This document shows, piece by piece, positions 22,635 through 33,928 of a stretch of 64,000 nt of DNA. Location of the stretch: contig JAUKUA010000004.1 of the NCBI GenBank assembly GCA_030549175.1, positions 4,216,001 to 4,280,000 of the forward strand. The letters are read 5' to 3'. Numbering within the stretch: position 1 is the stretch's first letter; each line of letters opens with the position of its first letter. The notes under the pieces are model-generated. The model had not been told where the DNA came from, searched no databases, and saw nothing but the letters and a program-made list of their open reading frames with translations. The stretch comes from Lasiosphaeris hirsuta. Lineage: Eukaryota; Ascomycota; Sordariomycetes; Sordariales; Lasiosphaeriaceae. The translations under genes and the position numbers were made by a program.

Positions 22635-22725
22635 GGTCGGGTGGCGCAATTAGTAGCGCGTTACTTTCCGGTGATTTAATGCTCCCATCTGGTAAAGGCT
22701 CTGGGTTTGAGTCCCAGCTCGATTG
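22635..22725 (+). tRNA. tRNA-Arg(CCG)-like gene with 18-base intron
   Basis: 91 bases fold as a cloverleaf. The acceptor is GGTCGGG with CTCGATT (three G.T pairs) and a G discriminator. The D arm is GCGC/GCGC, and the anticodon arm TTACT/GGTAA. Loop TTCCGG puts anticodon CCG at 22668-22670, with an intron at 22672-22689 in the canonical place after position 37. The T arm is CTGGG/CCCAG with loop TTTGAGT, and a T5 terminator lies at 22730-22734. Oddities: position 56 is T instead of C and the D loop reads AATTAGTA without the usual GG, so the D-loop/T-loop contact is weakened. Both are transitions, as are the changes behind the G.T pairs, which suggests decay (possibly RIP-like) of a true gene. 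Arginine identity is inferred from the anticodon and G73. Confidence 0.7.
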
Positions 22726-23492
22726 ATTCTTTTTGCTGCCTGCTCCACCATGATCTCCACCGTGGTCTCCGGGGTCTGGTGTTCTTGCTCGGGGTTGTCC
22801 CGCGGGGGTTTGGATGCTTGGGCGAGGTGGTGGCCGGTGTTTGATGCATGGCGAACGGAGGTCTGCTGTTTGATGTGTGCAAATATCGTCTATACAACTG
22901 TGTGTGGTGGTTGATGAAGTCGGCGGATCGGATTTGATGGGCCATTTGGTCTGGTTGCTTCTATATGTGCCTGTACATTCCAACCCTTGGTTTGACTGTT
23001 AGCTTAGTGCCCGGCTGCAGGTTTCCGTGAGTGCATGTAGGTCGAGGCTTGAGCCAGTTGAACAACTCAACCAATCCGTAAATGTAAAACGAAAATATTT
23101 GAACAAGCAGGTTTCCCCGATAACTCGGCCACCGCTCCCTGCAGTTGTATATACTAAGCTGGCAATTAAACCAGCAAGTTTCGCTTGGGAAAGTACGCCA
23201 AGGCAGGCCGTGGGCTGTAATTCCTTTTTCTTCTTCCGGGTGCTAGATCACATGGCAGAAGCAACACACTCTTTCTTCAACTTAGCTATCCATACGGGTC
23301 CAGTTGACGAGCTCTTATTGCCGAGAGCAACCACAACACACGGCGCGCTGGTCTCACTAGAAAGGCTCAGGTCAGCGTGGTCCCACACACCCCATGCTAA
23401 GGACAACGTCCGTGTTCAATCGCTGGTCTCCCCCTCTCCGACAACCTCTTCCCGCCTTCATTGATGAAAAGAGATACTTGCTGTAACGAGTC
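22726..23492. other. Intergenic, tRNA to F-box pseudogene
   Basis: About 770 bases with no supported gene. Confidence 0.35.
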
Positions 23493-24234
23493 ATGCAGTG
23501 TGATCCAGTCGAGATGACCGCCGTGTTGCGTCTCCCGGTCGAGATCTGGCAGGGGATTTCACGAGGAGGCATCCTCGACCAGCGCGACCTCGCATCCCTT
23601 GTCGTCACCTGTCGCTAGGTTTCGCGCTGCCATCACTTCAGATCTCTACCGCCACGGCGCAACCCACATGGCCTTGTATCCTGTCGTCTGGGCCGCTAAG
23701 AAGGGCTATCTCTGTACCGTGAAGCTTGCCCTTCAGAATGGAGGGAATCCCAACGCACACTTGACACAGGAGCTCAACCGGCAGGGTCAGAGTCTATACT
23801 GTTCCTCCCCCGGCGAGTTGTGATCCCTGGGCTTTCTGGGAGCTGTCAGGGGACCACAACCCCGATCACAGCAACGACTTCCTTCTGGACGTCGGACCCC
23901 ATCACTACCCTATCCACCTGGCTTTCGAAGAATGGCGACGAAAGACATGGTTTAGTTTCTTGCCGAAGCCGGCGCCAATTTTGCCAACTTCTGCCGTCTC
24001 CTGTGCGACTGCGAGTCGATCCAATATGACAAAGAGCAGCAAGCCGGCCCGCTCAACATCAACAGCGCAAACATAGAAAGCACAGTAGAATGGCACCCCT
24101 TGCACACTGCCACCTGCCAGGAACACGCATTCACCGCAAAGTTGCTCTTCAGCTTGGTTGGGTGTGCCAATCTCTCTGCATGTGATGTATCCCGAGGGGA
24201 CTTATCGGTGTCGTTACTCATGAGGCCCTTATAG
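23493..24234 (+). pseudogene. Broken F-box/ankyrin-repeat gene
   Basis: Starts in frame at 23493 or 23514 (MTAVLRLPVEIWQGISRGG) with an F-box-like head: LPVEIW, DQRDLASLVVTCR. At 23617 the frame meets TAG, and the expected continuation RFRAAITSDLYRHG is in another frame, as if one base had been inserted. That frame carries an ankyrin-like block, WAAKKGYLCTVKLALQNGGNPNA, to 23823. The sequence then switches again: YPIHLAFEEW and, in the next frame, LAEAGANFANFCRLLC and EWHPLHTATCQEHAFTAKLLFSLV, ending at 24234. At least three frame changes mean no intact product. Such F-box/ankyrin genes are numerous and fast-evolving in filamentous fungi. Splicing cannot repair all changes. Confidence 0.7.
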
Positions 24235-24445
24235 TAACTCGTGCCCTACCACAGCCCTCCACACCGCGTCTCAGACGAATCCAGAGGAGTCCAACCACTC
24301 GAGCAAAAATACTAACATCACCCTGCGAAAGCAGTCTCTCCTCGCCAAAGCAGCCTCGCCCCGCACAAAAAAATCTTGGAGTTTTTGTCTACCCACCACG
24401 GCCACCGCACACCGGGATTAATTTCAAGTTCTCGCCAACGATAAC

Positions 24446-24488
24446 GAGAACGACAACGACAACGACAACGACAATGACAACGACAACA
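24446..24488. repeat. ACGACA-type hexanucleotide microsatellite
   Basis: Tandem ACGACA/ACGACAATGACA-like units run directly upstream of the RRM gene start, inside its likely 5' leader. Confidence 0.8.
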
Positions 24489-24509
24489 AAAAAACTGCCG
24501 TGATTCAAA

Positions 24510-25790
24510 ATGAACCCCTCGGCACAGAAGCAAGAGATGCCCGAGAGCTATGAGGCTGCTGTGCTACTTCTGGCTCGACAGGTGGCCTTGATCAACTTCA
24601 GCGACGCCAGATCAAGCAACGAATGGGGACAGGCTGTACGTCGGTGGCAGCCCAGTGCTGCAGAATCCGCTCCTGCATCTGGTCTTTGGGACCAACCCGG
24701 TCAGCTCCTATTCGGATCTCCTAGCAATGCCGAAACCACCACCTTCTACTCCGATGTCAGTCCAGGCAACAATAGTCCCAGTACGGCTCCGGGTTCTTCT
24801 CTCGACATCACGGCACCTATCCCGGACGGCATCGCGCGACCAAATGCCCGTGTCCAAGGACCCATCGGCAGCCTTACGAGTTCAATGGTCGCGGCGACAG
24901 ATGGCCGGCCTACAGGCTCGCATGATGCGGACTGGGATAGAACCCTGGCAGTCTATCGCCAGGCCCGCGTTTTCCGCCCGATGGCCTCCCGCCATCAGTA
25001 CAATCCGTACAACGGCGAGAACGCTTCTGCACTTGTCCGACCGGCACCGTTGCCGCAAACCCGTGTCCAGGCTCTCGACAATGTCCTGAAGGGATTCAGC
25101 CCCAACTACCGGGGCAACAACAACCTGGAGCAGAACCGCTCCGCCGACATTCCCGAGGCGGAGAACTGTGCGCTGTGGATCATTGGCCTCCCACCGCATA
25201 TGACTACGAGAAACCTGCTGGCCAGCATCCGCGGGTGTGGTCGCGTTTACGCGACCTCAATCTCTCCCCCGGATCCTAGCAAGCAGATCACGTCGTCTGC
25301 TGTCAAGGTGGTCTTCTTCGACCGGGCTTCCACAGAGCGGTTCATGGGCCGGTATGGTGGCTTTTTCCCCATCGCTGGACACGAGGGATGGAACACGAGG
25401 GGGATCAGGATCACCCCCAACCGGATCCGGGTGCGGGAGTATGCCGGGCCACGCGAACACAGCCGTGTCCTCCACGTTTTTGGCGACGCCGCGGTCGTCA
25501 ACCTGGCTTTCCTCCGAGACTTCTTCTCGAGCCGATTTGACTATCAGGAGGACAACTTCGAAGAGCTCGGGATCGACGAGCGCGGCTGGGCAACGGTTGA
25601 GTGCGCATTTGGAAGCTTCCGCGCACAGTCCCTCATCGCTCGGGACGCTTTGGCAAGGGAGTTGTCAAATATTCAAGCTCGATTCGGTAAGTGAATCAAG
25701 TCGCGCCGCTTGGCAATGTTCTGTCGATGTATGGTTCAGAGATAGCTAACTACCATCAACACAGCCCCGGACCCCTGCGCCTTCGAGTAG
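24510..25790 (+). CDS. RNA-recognition-motif protein of filamentous fungi
   Basis: Exon 1 is 24510-25686. A 78-base intron with GTAAGT donor and CTAAC-containing body leads to a 26-base last exon ending PDPCAFE, giving 400 residues. Residues 1-210 are low-complexity (Ser/Pro/Asn). A single RRM-like fold follows at about 215-310: RNP2-like CALWIIGLPPHMT, GCGRVYATSISPPD, and RNP1-like AVKVVFFDRASTERF. A second conserved region, RVLHVFGDAAVVNLAFLRDFFSSRFDY, resembles another half RRM. Related proteins are widespread in Sordariomycetes without assigned function. An ATG nine codons on is an alternative start. Confidence 0.82.
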
Positions 25791-27259
25791 CCGCAGGCTG
25801 GAACACGATTAAACAACGACTTTTCAAGCGGAGGAAAAATCCCGGTTTGGAGACCCAAGCTCCTCCAGGCTCTAGACATTGGTCACCATTTGAAAATGGT
25901 TATTGTCTTAGATTCCTTATTGGAGGACATATGGTTTTCTAGGTACCTACCATGCCTTACCCGAATTCAGTTTTGCTTTTTTTTTTTTTTTCATTTGTTT
26001 TGCTATGACGTGGAATGAACCCACCCGGGTTAGCTGCTAGCCGTTCTGCTTACTCGTTAGTGCTCAAGATGACGAGGTTTTATCTGTTGGGGTACCACCT
26101 TGAACGGTTGGGTGAATATACTAACAACTCTTTGATATCCTAGTGCTTACCAGTAGTTATCAATAAGATCGACAGGGGCTTTTCTCACGACCTATCTGTT
26201 CGACATTATCCAATGGGTACGCTATCTAATGAGGACTGACTAGGAACCGCTGCCCGCCGAGCTTCTCATTCATTGCGAGCATAGCGGTCGTCAACCGCCA
26301 GGTCGCATCTGCGCGGACCGGCAGACGGGGGTGATAATGTCAACTAGATGGGTTTGAGGGCCGAGCGAGAGGCCCTCGCGAGAGGTCCTCAAGGAGATCG
26401 AGTAGCCAGCCCGAGGGATTCATGCATCACAAAAAAGACGTGAGCGAGGGGGACGAGACCGCGACGCTGACGGCCCCCTGAGACCTGCCCGCCATGTCTG
26501 CCAATTCCGAGCTCCGCGGCCAAGGGGACGCGGCGCTAACTACGAGGGCGACCACACACAAGCCCAAGATCAACTCTCTGGAGCGAAGGTCGTGCTTTTT
26601 AACCCAACTTCCTTACAACGATGCCTCAATCAATACTCTGAAACAATGGAAAAACACCAGTCAAGGAATAAGTGCTCACACAAGAGACCAGGACAAAGAT
26701 TCACCCTCGCGATAGTTTGGATGTGGGCCTGGCGATAAGAAATCCGAGGTGCTGTGGATTCAAGTTGGTTAGGGGGCTGCTGATGCTTTGCGGCATCACC
26801 CTGGATTCTAGATTTCGTAGAGCTGAGGTAGGACATTCACAGAGCAGGACAATTGAAGCACGGCCAATGGAACAAATACCGTTTGAATGCCACGAGATAA
26901 CCGCAGCCGTGATGGTGACCATACCTGGAAACAAGACGCGATCCCAAGGTTTCACTGCAGCCCCTGAACCGACTGCCATCTGTGGAGCTTCTGCCATCAG
27001 TTGCGTGCTCCGGTTCTGCGGGCGCGAGTAATGTGCCTCGTGGCCACGTTTGAGCCACGGTGTCGGAGTCGCAGGCCGGGTCGAGGTCGGGCATGCGGCT
27101 GCAACTTGTCGCGGTTCCTGGAACCGGTTCAATTGAGAAAACCATTGGCCTGAGCTTCGAGTGGCAAATCGAGTGCTATCTCCGATGTCAGACATGCCAA
27201 GACCCTGCAGGTACGGTGCGCCGGCAGTGTTTCTCCCAGCTCACTGGCCGAGGAGCGTA

Positions 27260-27291
<32 letters not shown>

Positions 27292-28725
27292 GTAGGTGTA
27301 ACACGTCGCGGAACATGCCGCGCATCTGCCGGGTCTCAGCTGTGAACTATCTCTGGCCAGAAACAATTGGCCCCGTTGGTTTGTTGGTAGATTTGTCGGG
27401 ACGTGGGGCTGTGGCTGGACAGGCGCGTCGAGATAGGGAATTGAAAGAGGAAGCGCGGCAAGTGGACGCCATCTTGTCTCGTCAGCTTTCTGGGCGGTGC
27501 GGCAAATCCTCTCTCTCCTTTTCGCATGCGTTGAGGAAATTTGGAGTGGTGCTGCCCTGCCAGGTGCCCGCCAATGTCTGGGCCTGACAGACCTGGTAGT
27601 GTCGATAAGTGCGGGCTATTATTAGGCCGCCGTTCGGAACGTAAAATCCGTTCTCAGCCCCGGATCCAGACCTCGGTGTCGTTGACAAGGTATAGGTCGG
27701 GGAACTGAGAATCATGAGATTTGGCTACGCCACGAAGAGAACAAAACCCCAAAACTGCAGCTTGTTCGGCAATCACAAGCGAGCTGCCAAGAACTCATCC
27801 CAACGGGACGCCGCTGCCCATCGGCTGCCCACCCGCTGGCGCAGCAATGCCACTTGGCCCGTTCTGGAATCAGCTTCGAAGCAATGCATGCCGCCTGCTA
27901 GCTCTTTCGACTCTCTTTCAACGTGCCGACATTTCGCAAACACTCTTACTTTCAATGCCGCACACACCTGCAGAGCCTCGTCCGACTGTGTTTTGCGGGA
28001 GCTAGAGCTAGAGCTATATCGCTTTATTGCTTCACCGATGCCATGCCGCTCGGCCAATCGCGAGAGGGTCAATTCGATAGCTTCAACCAGCAAATTCCCT
28101 TGGACAGCACCGACACAGGACAGACAGATAACGCGAGAGCTCAGCCCGCGGCCAAGCTGCACTTCAAATGACGAACAAGAAAGTCCATGTCCGCAGTGGT
28201 CACACTTTTTCAGCCCTCGGACCACGGGACAAAAAGACGCTCAGCTCCGACAGGGGTCCGTGATGCTTGGCACGCTCCGTCCGCGAATGTCATTTGCCCA
28301 TCTGAGTCTGTGACCACACCTGCAAGCGCCGCTACCCGCAGGAGGCTCTGAGTCCTGGGGAGCCTGAGAAAGCCTCAGAGAGCCACGGAGCCTGGGCTGT
28401 CCCAGGGGTATCGGGGAATCGACGTTGCTGCCCCTCGCAGCCCCTCGCAGCACTGGCGCTCAATCAGAAGTCGGGCATGCCGCCACAAGGCGTATTTATG
28501 GACGCAGACAATGTGACATGAGTATAAGGGAAAACCCCAGACAAAATCTTGATAAAGACTGAGCCCTGCCCCCTTCCCCTGGCTAGCGCCTCTCTGTCCA
28601 GCAGCCCAGTATATCACTCTTCTCGACCGCGACTTCCGTGTCCGACCCCTCGTCGCCGAAATCCAACATCCCACACTCATCGCTCGTTGTCTCACTTTTC
28701 CCCTTCACTCCTTTCTCCAGCAAAC
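25791..28725. other. Gene-free stretch
   Basis: About 2.9 kb without a supportable gene. It contains T-runs (about 25978-25991 and 27263-27291). Open frames of 70-200 codons lie on both strands but overlap and resemble nothing known. The last 40 bases are pyrimidine rich (CTCACTTTTCCCCTTCACTC, then TTTCTCCAG) just before the MARVEL start, which could be an acceptor of a 5' leader intron. Confidence 0.4.
27263..27291. repeat. Poly-T run of 29 bases
   Basis: Uninterrupted T29 followed by GTAGGTG. It may be the tail of an ancient retroposed sequence on the minus strand or simple slippage; no flanking target duplication was noticed. Confidence 0.9.
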
Positions 28726-29523
28726 ATGTCGCGACTTCTCGCCAAGGGTGTTCCTCCCCAGCCGGCTTGGATCATCTACATCCGCTATGCCATTCTCGGC
28801 CTGTCTCTCATTATCATGGCCCTTGCCGCCTGGTCCATCGCCATCTTTGCAGGCGAGGTCTATATTGGATACACTGCTGGTGCCGGCGGCCTGATCATCT
28901 TCGTGGTAGGTAGTGGCGCCCTTGGGTACAACAAGTTGGTTGATGCTAATTACCCACGGTTTCTTGCAGACCATTCTCAGCTTCATCGTCTATGGCGGTG
29001 CTACGGCTCTCGAGATGTTTGCCCCGCATCTCTTTTACCGACTTGCCATCCTCATCGGCTATTGCTTCTCTGTCATCTTCTGGTTGTCTGGCTGGGCTTG
29101 GGCGGCGAGCACCGCTGGGTTTTGGCTGGCCATCAGCTTTGGGTATGGTGCTGCCCAGCAGGAGGGAGCTGCCCTGGGTGCCTGCGCTGGTCTCGGTGCT
29201 ATTGTTTGGTAAGTCTGCGCTCGTTGCTATCACATCCCATGCAACAATGCGGGGAACCCGCATCGCGAGGACGCCGCCCCCAAAGTGAGGTTGGGGAAGC
29301 CATTAGCTAACAGCTGGTGCCCAGGATCCTGACCATTGTCAACCTTGTCTTCTTCATCAAGGCCTGCATTTCCGACCGCCCTGGCACGAACCAGGCCGAG
29401 CTCGGCCAGGTGAAGCACGATTCCCCTGCCGCCTACCCGCAAGCCCAATACCCCAATGCTGGCCCCTCGCCCTACCCTGCCCAGCCGGCGTACCCTGCCC
29501 AGCAACCTTATGCTACGCAATAA
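28726..29523 (+). CDS. MARVEL-domain four-helix membrane protein
   Basis: Exons 28726-28905, 28970-29208 and 29325-29523 join in frame to 205 residues. Four hydrophobic helices make a MARVEL-type domain: YAILGLSLIIMALAAWSIAIF, AGAGGLIIFVTILSFIVYGG, the pair around YRLAILIGYCFSVIFWLSGW and STAGFWLAISFGYG, and IVWILTIVNLVFFIKAC. The C-terminal tail is rich in Pro/Tyr/Ala/Gln (PAQPAYPAQQPYATQ) and cytosolic by topology. MARVEL proteins act in membrane apposition; fungal relatives include Nce102/Sur7-like eisosome-associated proteins, but the exact member is not clear. The intron bounds use GTAGGT and GTAAGT donors. Confidence 0.85.
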
Positions 29524-32143
29524 GTCAGTCGTGGCTAGCTCCTAGGCAATTTGTGTTGTTTCATTGATCCTGTTGCGGCATTTGCGGCACTTGCGCGTCG
29601 TTTTACGCAGCGTTGGATAATGGGAAGCGTGGTCTTTGGCTTGGCGCCGCAATCTCTCTTTCATACAGTCATTTCATTTTGGACTTTGATAGACGATTTC
29701 CATACCAGCTATGCTCTCATACCCACGTCATGTATCTATGTCACCAGGCCGGAGTGCCTACAATATGATATCCCTGTATTCTTCAATGAGTGCCTTTGCT
29801 ATCTCTCTACCGTTAGGATGAGCCCTGAGCTACCTGAAATGAAACACGATACCTGGGGCGTGCCGTCCTGCCGCGTCTCCGGCTCTTTAAGAAACCACTC
29901 GAACGAATGCCTTGCGAGAAATTCTTTTCGCCGTAGCGTGCTGATTTGAAAGTGATTGTCGATTGTCTCGAGATGCCTCATTCAGTGACATGGCCAGCTG
30001 TCAGAACAACTGTAACATGAATTGCATCAGGCGCCCTGGCACTGGGGCGGTGGGGTCAACGGAGGGTGATTGATGGAGAACATAATCCTAGTTACTTATC
30101 TAGTTCCAGTTCTATATCTCGCTCTACCAACATAAGCTTCCCACTTATCTGTAGCTCCAACCCCGGTATCTCCGGAATAATAGGGGCAAATGAGCCCATC
30201 TTAAATCATGCCGTTGCTCACAAGAAAAGCAAAAAATAAAAATAAAAATAAAAATATTAAAAAAAATAAAAAATTAGAAGCTACCAATATTGCCTTCTTG
30301 ACCACATACCACTTTTCGCCCTCTCACCTCCAAGACTCCTGAATTAGTTGCTGAGGGCTCTTGGAGAGTTGATAGAGGCAGGGAGTCACGTAGTCAACCA
30401 CATGTCCCAGAAACGGCCTATGAACAAGATAGACAGCCAGTTGGGCCTGAGAAATAAGGCTCCCCCGCAACCCTAGACTGTTTTTTGCCGTCGTCGTCGT
30501 CAAGTTGTCAAGTTTGTAGAACATAGTGTTCTTTTCGCCTCCAAGATGTTATTTGACGCCCCGAGGTAGCTTATGACGAAAGCTATCCAGATATGTCGCT
30601 TTGCCGATGTCTTACAGAGGGCTTGGGGGAATACGTGTCCTTGAGGCGCCATGCTTCCACTGCCAACTTGACGCCTTCATCTTCCATCGTGATCGTCCTG
30701 ACTTGGTTGAAATCTAATATCTAGAGTTTGGTGATCTAACAAAGGAAGTTCGTCCCGGCCTGACAGAGGCCTTGTATAGGTGGCGATTCGAGGGTTTTGA
30801 GATCATCGGGACGGGCAGCTGCTATCGTCGTTTTTGTCGAGCTACCGAGCACAAATTCGAGTAATATCAGGGCAAACCATCCAACTGTTTCATATGTCAA
30901 CTTGCGCCGTCGGTGGGAGTCACGGGGGCGGTCGCTGGGGGTGGCAATGTCTAGAGACGTACCTCGGGCCATTTTCACGTTCAACAGGGAGAACTTCGTC
31001 CCATCTTGTCGTTTGCCGGCGTGCATATATGCGTAATGTTTATCGAAACGCTCGCCATTTTTCATCCAAGCGTCCGCGACTGCGGCAAACGTCTCCGTGA
31101 CATGTTGTTTGCCCGTTCGCTGTCCCGACCTCGTGGGCCCCCATCGATGTGGTGCTGCCCCCCATCGACGTGATGCCACGGCGTCCTCGTGTCTGAAAGA
31201 CTGGCATCTTCGAGGCTGTTTGCTGCGTCGGCCGATACAGATGGTGGATTAATGACTCCCGGGTCTTTGTTTCAACACCCAGACGTGGCCCAAACTCGAT
31301 GCTCTATGACCACCACGATTGTCTGGCCAGATATGCCCCCGAGTAAAGCACAACCTGAGAGGTGTCTGTGTCAGCGACATCTAGAGCGAGTATATAGAGG
31401 GCTTAACTTACTGCCAAGGTGAGCTCGGAAAGACACCCAAGCCATTGAGAAACAGCCCAGCACTCAGTGAACCAAAGAAACCAAGAAGAACAAGCCATTC
31501 AACGACCCAAGACATACCGCAACCAACCGACGCATTAAGACCATCATCAACAACAACACCATCAATAACGCCATCAACAACACCACCAATACCTCTCGAC
31601 ACCTACCACTCATACCCTCCACCACCGAAATCGAAGCTGAAGTCCAGGACCCTCAGTCCAACGACTCACCATCAACGAAATAGATACCCCGAAGAAGAAA
31701 CCCTGTAAGTCTTTTCAGTAGCCAAAAACACACAACAGAACATCACAAAGCACAGGGGGAAGGGCATGTAAATAAAAGAGTTTTGATATACTACTAAAAG
31801 GGAGGATTATCCAACCCCAAAACACCACCCAAAACCCCTACCCAAAATCCATGGGCTCCCCCTTTCCTGTCTTCACCACTGTCTATATACATGAATTGTC
31901 GACGTGGCAAGGAAAGAAACAAAGGGAACCCATATCCACGACACCGTGAGCCTCCTGGCCACGAGCTCGGACATCCAGTGATGCCCATCTTGTCGCGCTC
32001 GCTCGCAACCAGGGCAACGAAAGGAGGGAGAGAGAGACCCCGTACGCCGACTAGCACTAGCACGGCCCCCAGCACCACCAACAGCCGCAACACCCAGGCC
32101 CGTGAATGTGTGCTGACGAATCTCTTTGCGCAGATCCGCAACA
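29524..32143. other. Gene-free stretch
   Basis: About 2.6 kb with no supportable gene. It includes an AT-rich A/T patch at about 30229-30275 and an ACA/ATC-rich low-complexity block at 31530-31630. An acceptor-like CTCTTTGCGCAG ends at 32132, 11 bases before the next gene's ATG. A GTAAGT donor at about 31707 lies in a phase-compatible open frame, so a leader intron of about 425 bases is possible but unproven. Confidence 0.4.
30229..30275. repeat. AT-rich AAAAATA-type low-complexity patch
   Basis: Repeats of AAAAATA units, nearly pure A/T, in an otherwise GC-balanced intergenic region. Confidence 0.7.
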
Positions 32144-33225
32144 ATGGCACCACAGACCCGAACCCAGGCTGCCACCGCCGCTACCCATGCCGAAATGAGC
32201 GGCAATACTGGTAACAGCGGTGGTAACGGCGGCAACGGCAGTGCTTCGGGCAGCAACAACGGTACCGGCAGCAGCGACAACCGCGAAGGAAAGCGAGCCG
32301 GCGGCGTCCGCGGCGGCGGCGTGACCAAGCGATCGGCAGGCACGGTGGTGACAACGGCTCTAGCGTCACCCAAGACGTCTGCCTCCTCGCTAGCGGCACC
32401 TAATACTAGGGGCAGGCGGGGCGGGCGTGGCGGGCGTGGCGGACGCGGCGGACGCGGCGGCGCTGGTGCCGGATCCCGTGCTGGTCCTCCACGACCAGAA
32501 GACACGAGGATCGTCATCACCGAGGACATGTCGGCCGAGGAGTTTGCCGCCGCCAAGAAACACAACCACGTCATAGACGAGAAGGAAAATGTTGCCAAGT
32601 CGAGGTTCAGGCGAGACTTGACTATCGTCGAGCTTGACAACAGAATCCAGGGCTTTGAGCGTGACGTTGGTTTCTTGACGCAGTTGGTCACGACGTGCGA
32701 GGCGATGATGCGGGACCGGGGGCTGACGACCGAGTTCGACATGCGCAGGCGTGAGGTGCTCAGGCGCTACGGCCTTCCTGAGCACCTCTCCGTGGCTGAA
32801 GCGCTATTCCAGCACGACACGGAGACAATCTATTCGACACTGCTAGTGCGAAAGACTGTCACAGAACTGCGCATGAATGCCGAAATCGCGGTCGAAAGCG
32901 GCCATGTCACCCGCTGGGAAGACGAGGCCTTTACAGCCGTAGCCGCGATCGTGACGGGCAAGACGGTCGGCGACCGGGAGGCAGGGGATCGTGCGAAGGC
33001 GCGCCAGGAGCTTGTTGAAAAAATCGCTGAACAAGCCAAGGCCGAGGCTGCCCTCGCAAAGACGATCGAGGCCTCCCAGAAGAAGCTGGCCGAGGCAGAG
33101 CGCAAGACCGCTGTTCTCCGACAAGAACAGGCCAGTCTCCGCGCACTGGCTGATTCTCAGAACCTCGGCCACTTGCTGCCTCCTCTGGAAGTATCATTGC
33201 CCTCCCAGATGGCTTGGACGTCGTT

Positions 33226-33274
<49 letters not shown>

Positions 33275-33928
33275 TCGTCGATCGCACCGCCAACATCCGC
33301 CACCGAGGTCATCTCTCTCTTGTCACCCATTCACGAGGGAGGCAAAGCCGACAATTCACCGTGGGGTGGCCTCAGAGGTGCGGGTGTCAATGGCGAAGAC
33401 GATGCGGGTGCTGCTGTTGCTGCTGCTGCTGGATGGCCGGGAACAGTGGACTGGGATGCCATCCCGGCACCAACCTACCCGCCACCCCTCCAAACCAGCC
33501 AGCACCTGCAGCACCCGCACGCCGTCGCGCCGCAGGACCTCCTCGCCGATGGCGGCGCCCACAGATTCGCTGTCATTGTCAACCCCCAACCCCAGCAGTG
33601 GCAGCACCCTCACCAGACCGAGCAGCACACGCAACAAAGCGCCGAGAACCCAACTCAGGAGGCGCAGGCTGTGATGTCGCAGGCCTACGGCCCGCTCGGA
33701 CAGCAGCAGCAGCAACACCCAGCCATTTCACCTCAACCCGCCGAGCCACCCACCCTGAACGAAGATCTCATGGACCCAGCCCTGTTCTTCCCCGATCTGA
33801 GCCTTAGCTTATCGGGGGAGATCGAGCAAGGCGAGGTAAATGAGGCCCTATTCGAGGAGTGGTTCTCCGCCAGCCCCGACGCTGTCGCAGACATCACAAC
33901 TGATGGCCAGCTCCAGCCCTACACTTGA
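32144..33928 (+). CDS. Hypothetical protein with RGG tract, coiled coil, poly-Ser and Gln-rich tail
   Basis: Intronless, 594 residues from ATG 32144 (CAACAATGGCAC context). An in-frame ATG 18 bases upstream is less likely. Layout: a Thr/Asn/Gly/Ser-rich start; an RGG-like tract at about 86-110 (repeated RGG, RNA-binding-like); a folded-looking region at about 115-265 (RIVITEDMSAEEFAAAKKHNHV, RRDLTIVELDNRIQGFERDVGF, RREVLRRYGLPEHLSVAEALF); a coiled coil at about 270-340 (KAEAALAKTIEASQKKLAEAERKT); a run of about 21 Ser from TCG repeats near 360-382; and a Gln/His/Pro tail ending in an acidic stretch. I recognise no family. The long open frame, codon use and ordered middle support a real gene. 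It looks like a nuclear or RNA-associated regulator, but that is a guess. Confidence 0.75.
33221..33282. repeat. TCG trinucleotide repeat encoding poly-serine
   Basis: About twenty TCG codons in a row with few interruptions (one TTG, one TCA) inside the hypothetical gene. Length is probably variable between strains. Confidence 0.9.

Noticed and set aside
26025..26065. GGGTTCATTCC, B-box-like on the minus strand
   Set aside because: The flanking T stem does not pair and no cloverleaf forms.
26245..26340. LPAELLIH, F-box-like start
   Set aside because: Only eight residues match; no continuation in any frame. Too short to call.
27773..28225. 150-codon open frame on the minus strand with a few cysteines
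   Set aside because: Overlaps a 199-codon open frame on the other strand; no family resemblance to either, no splice context.
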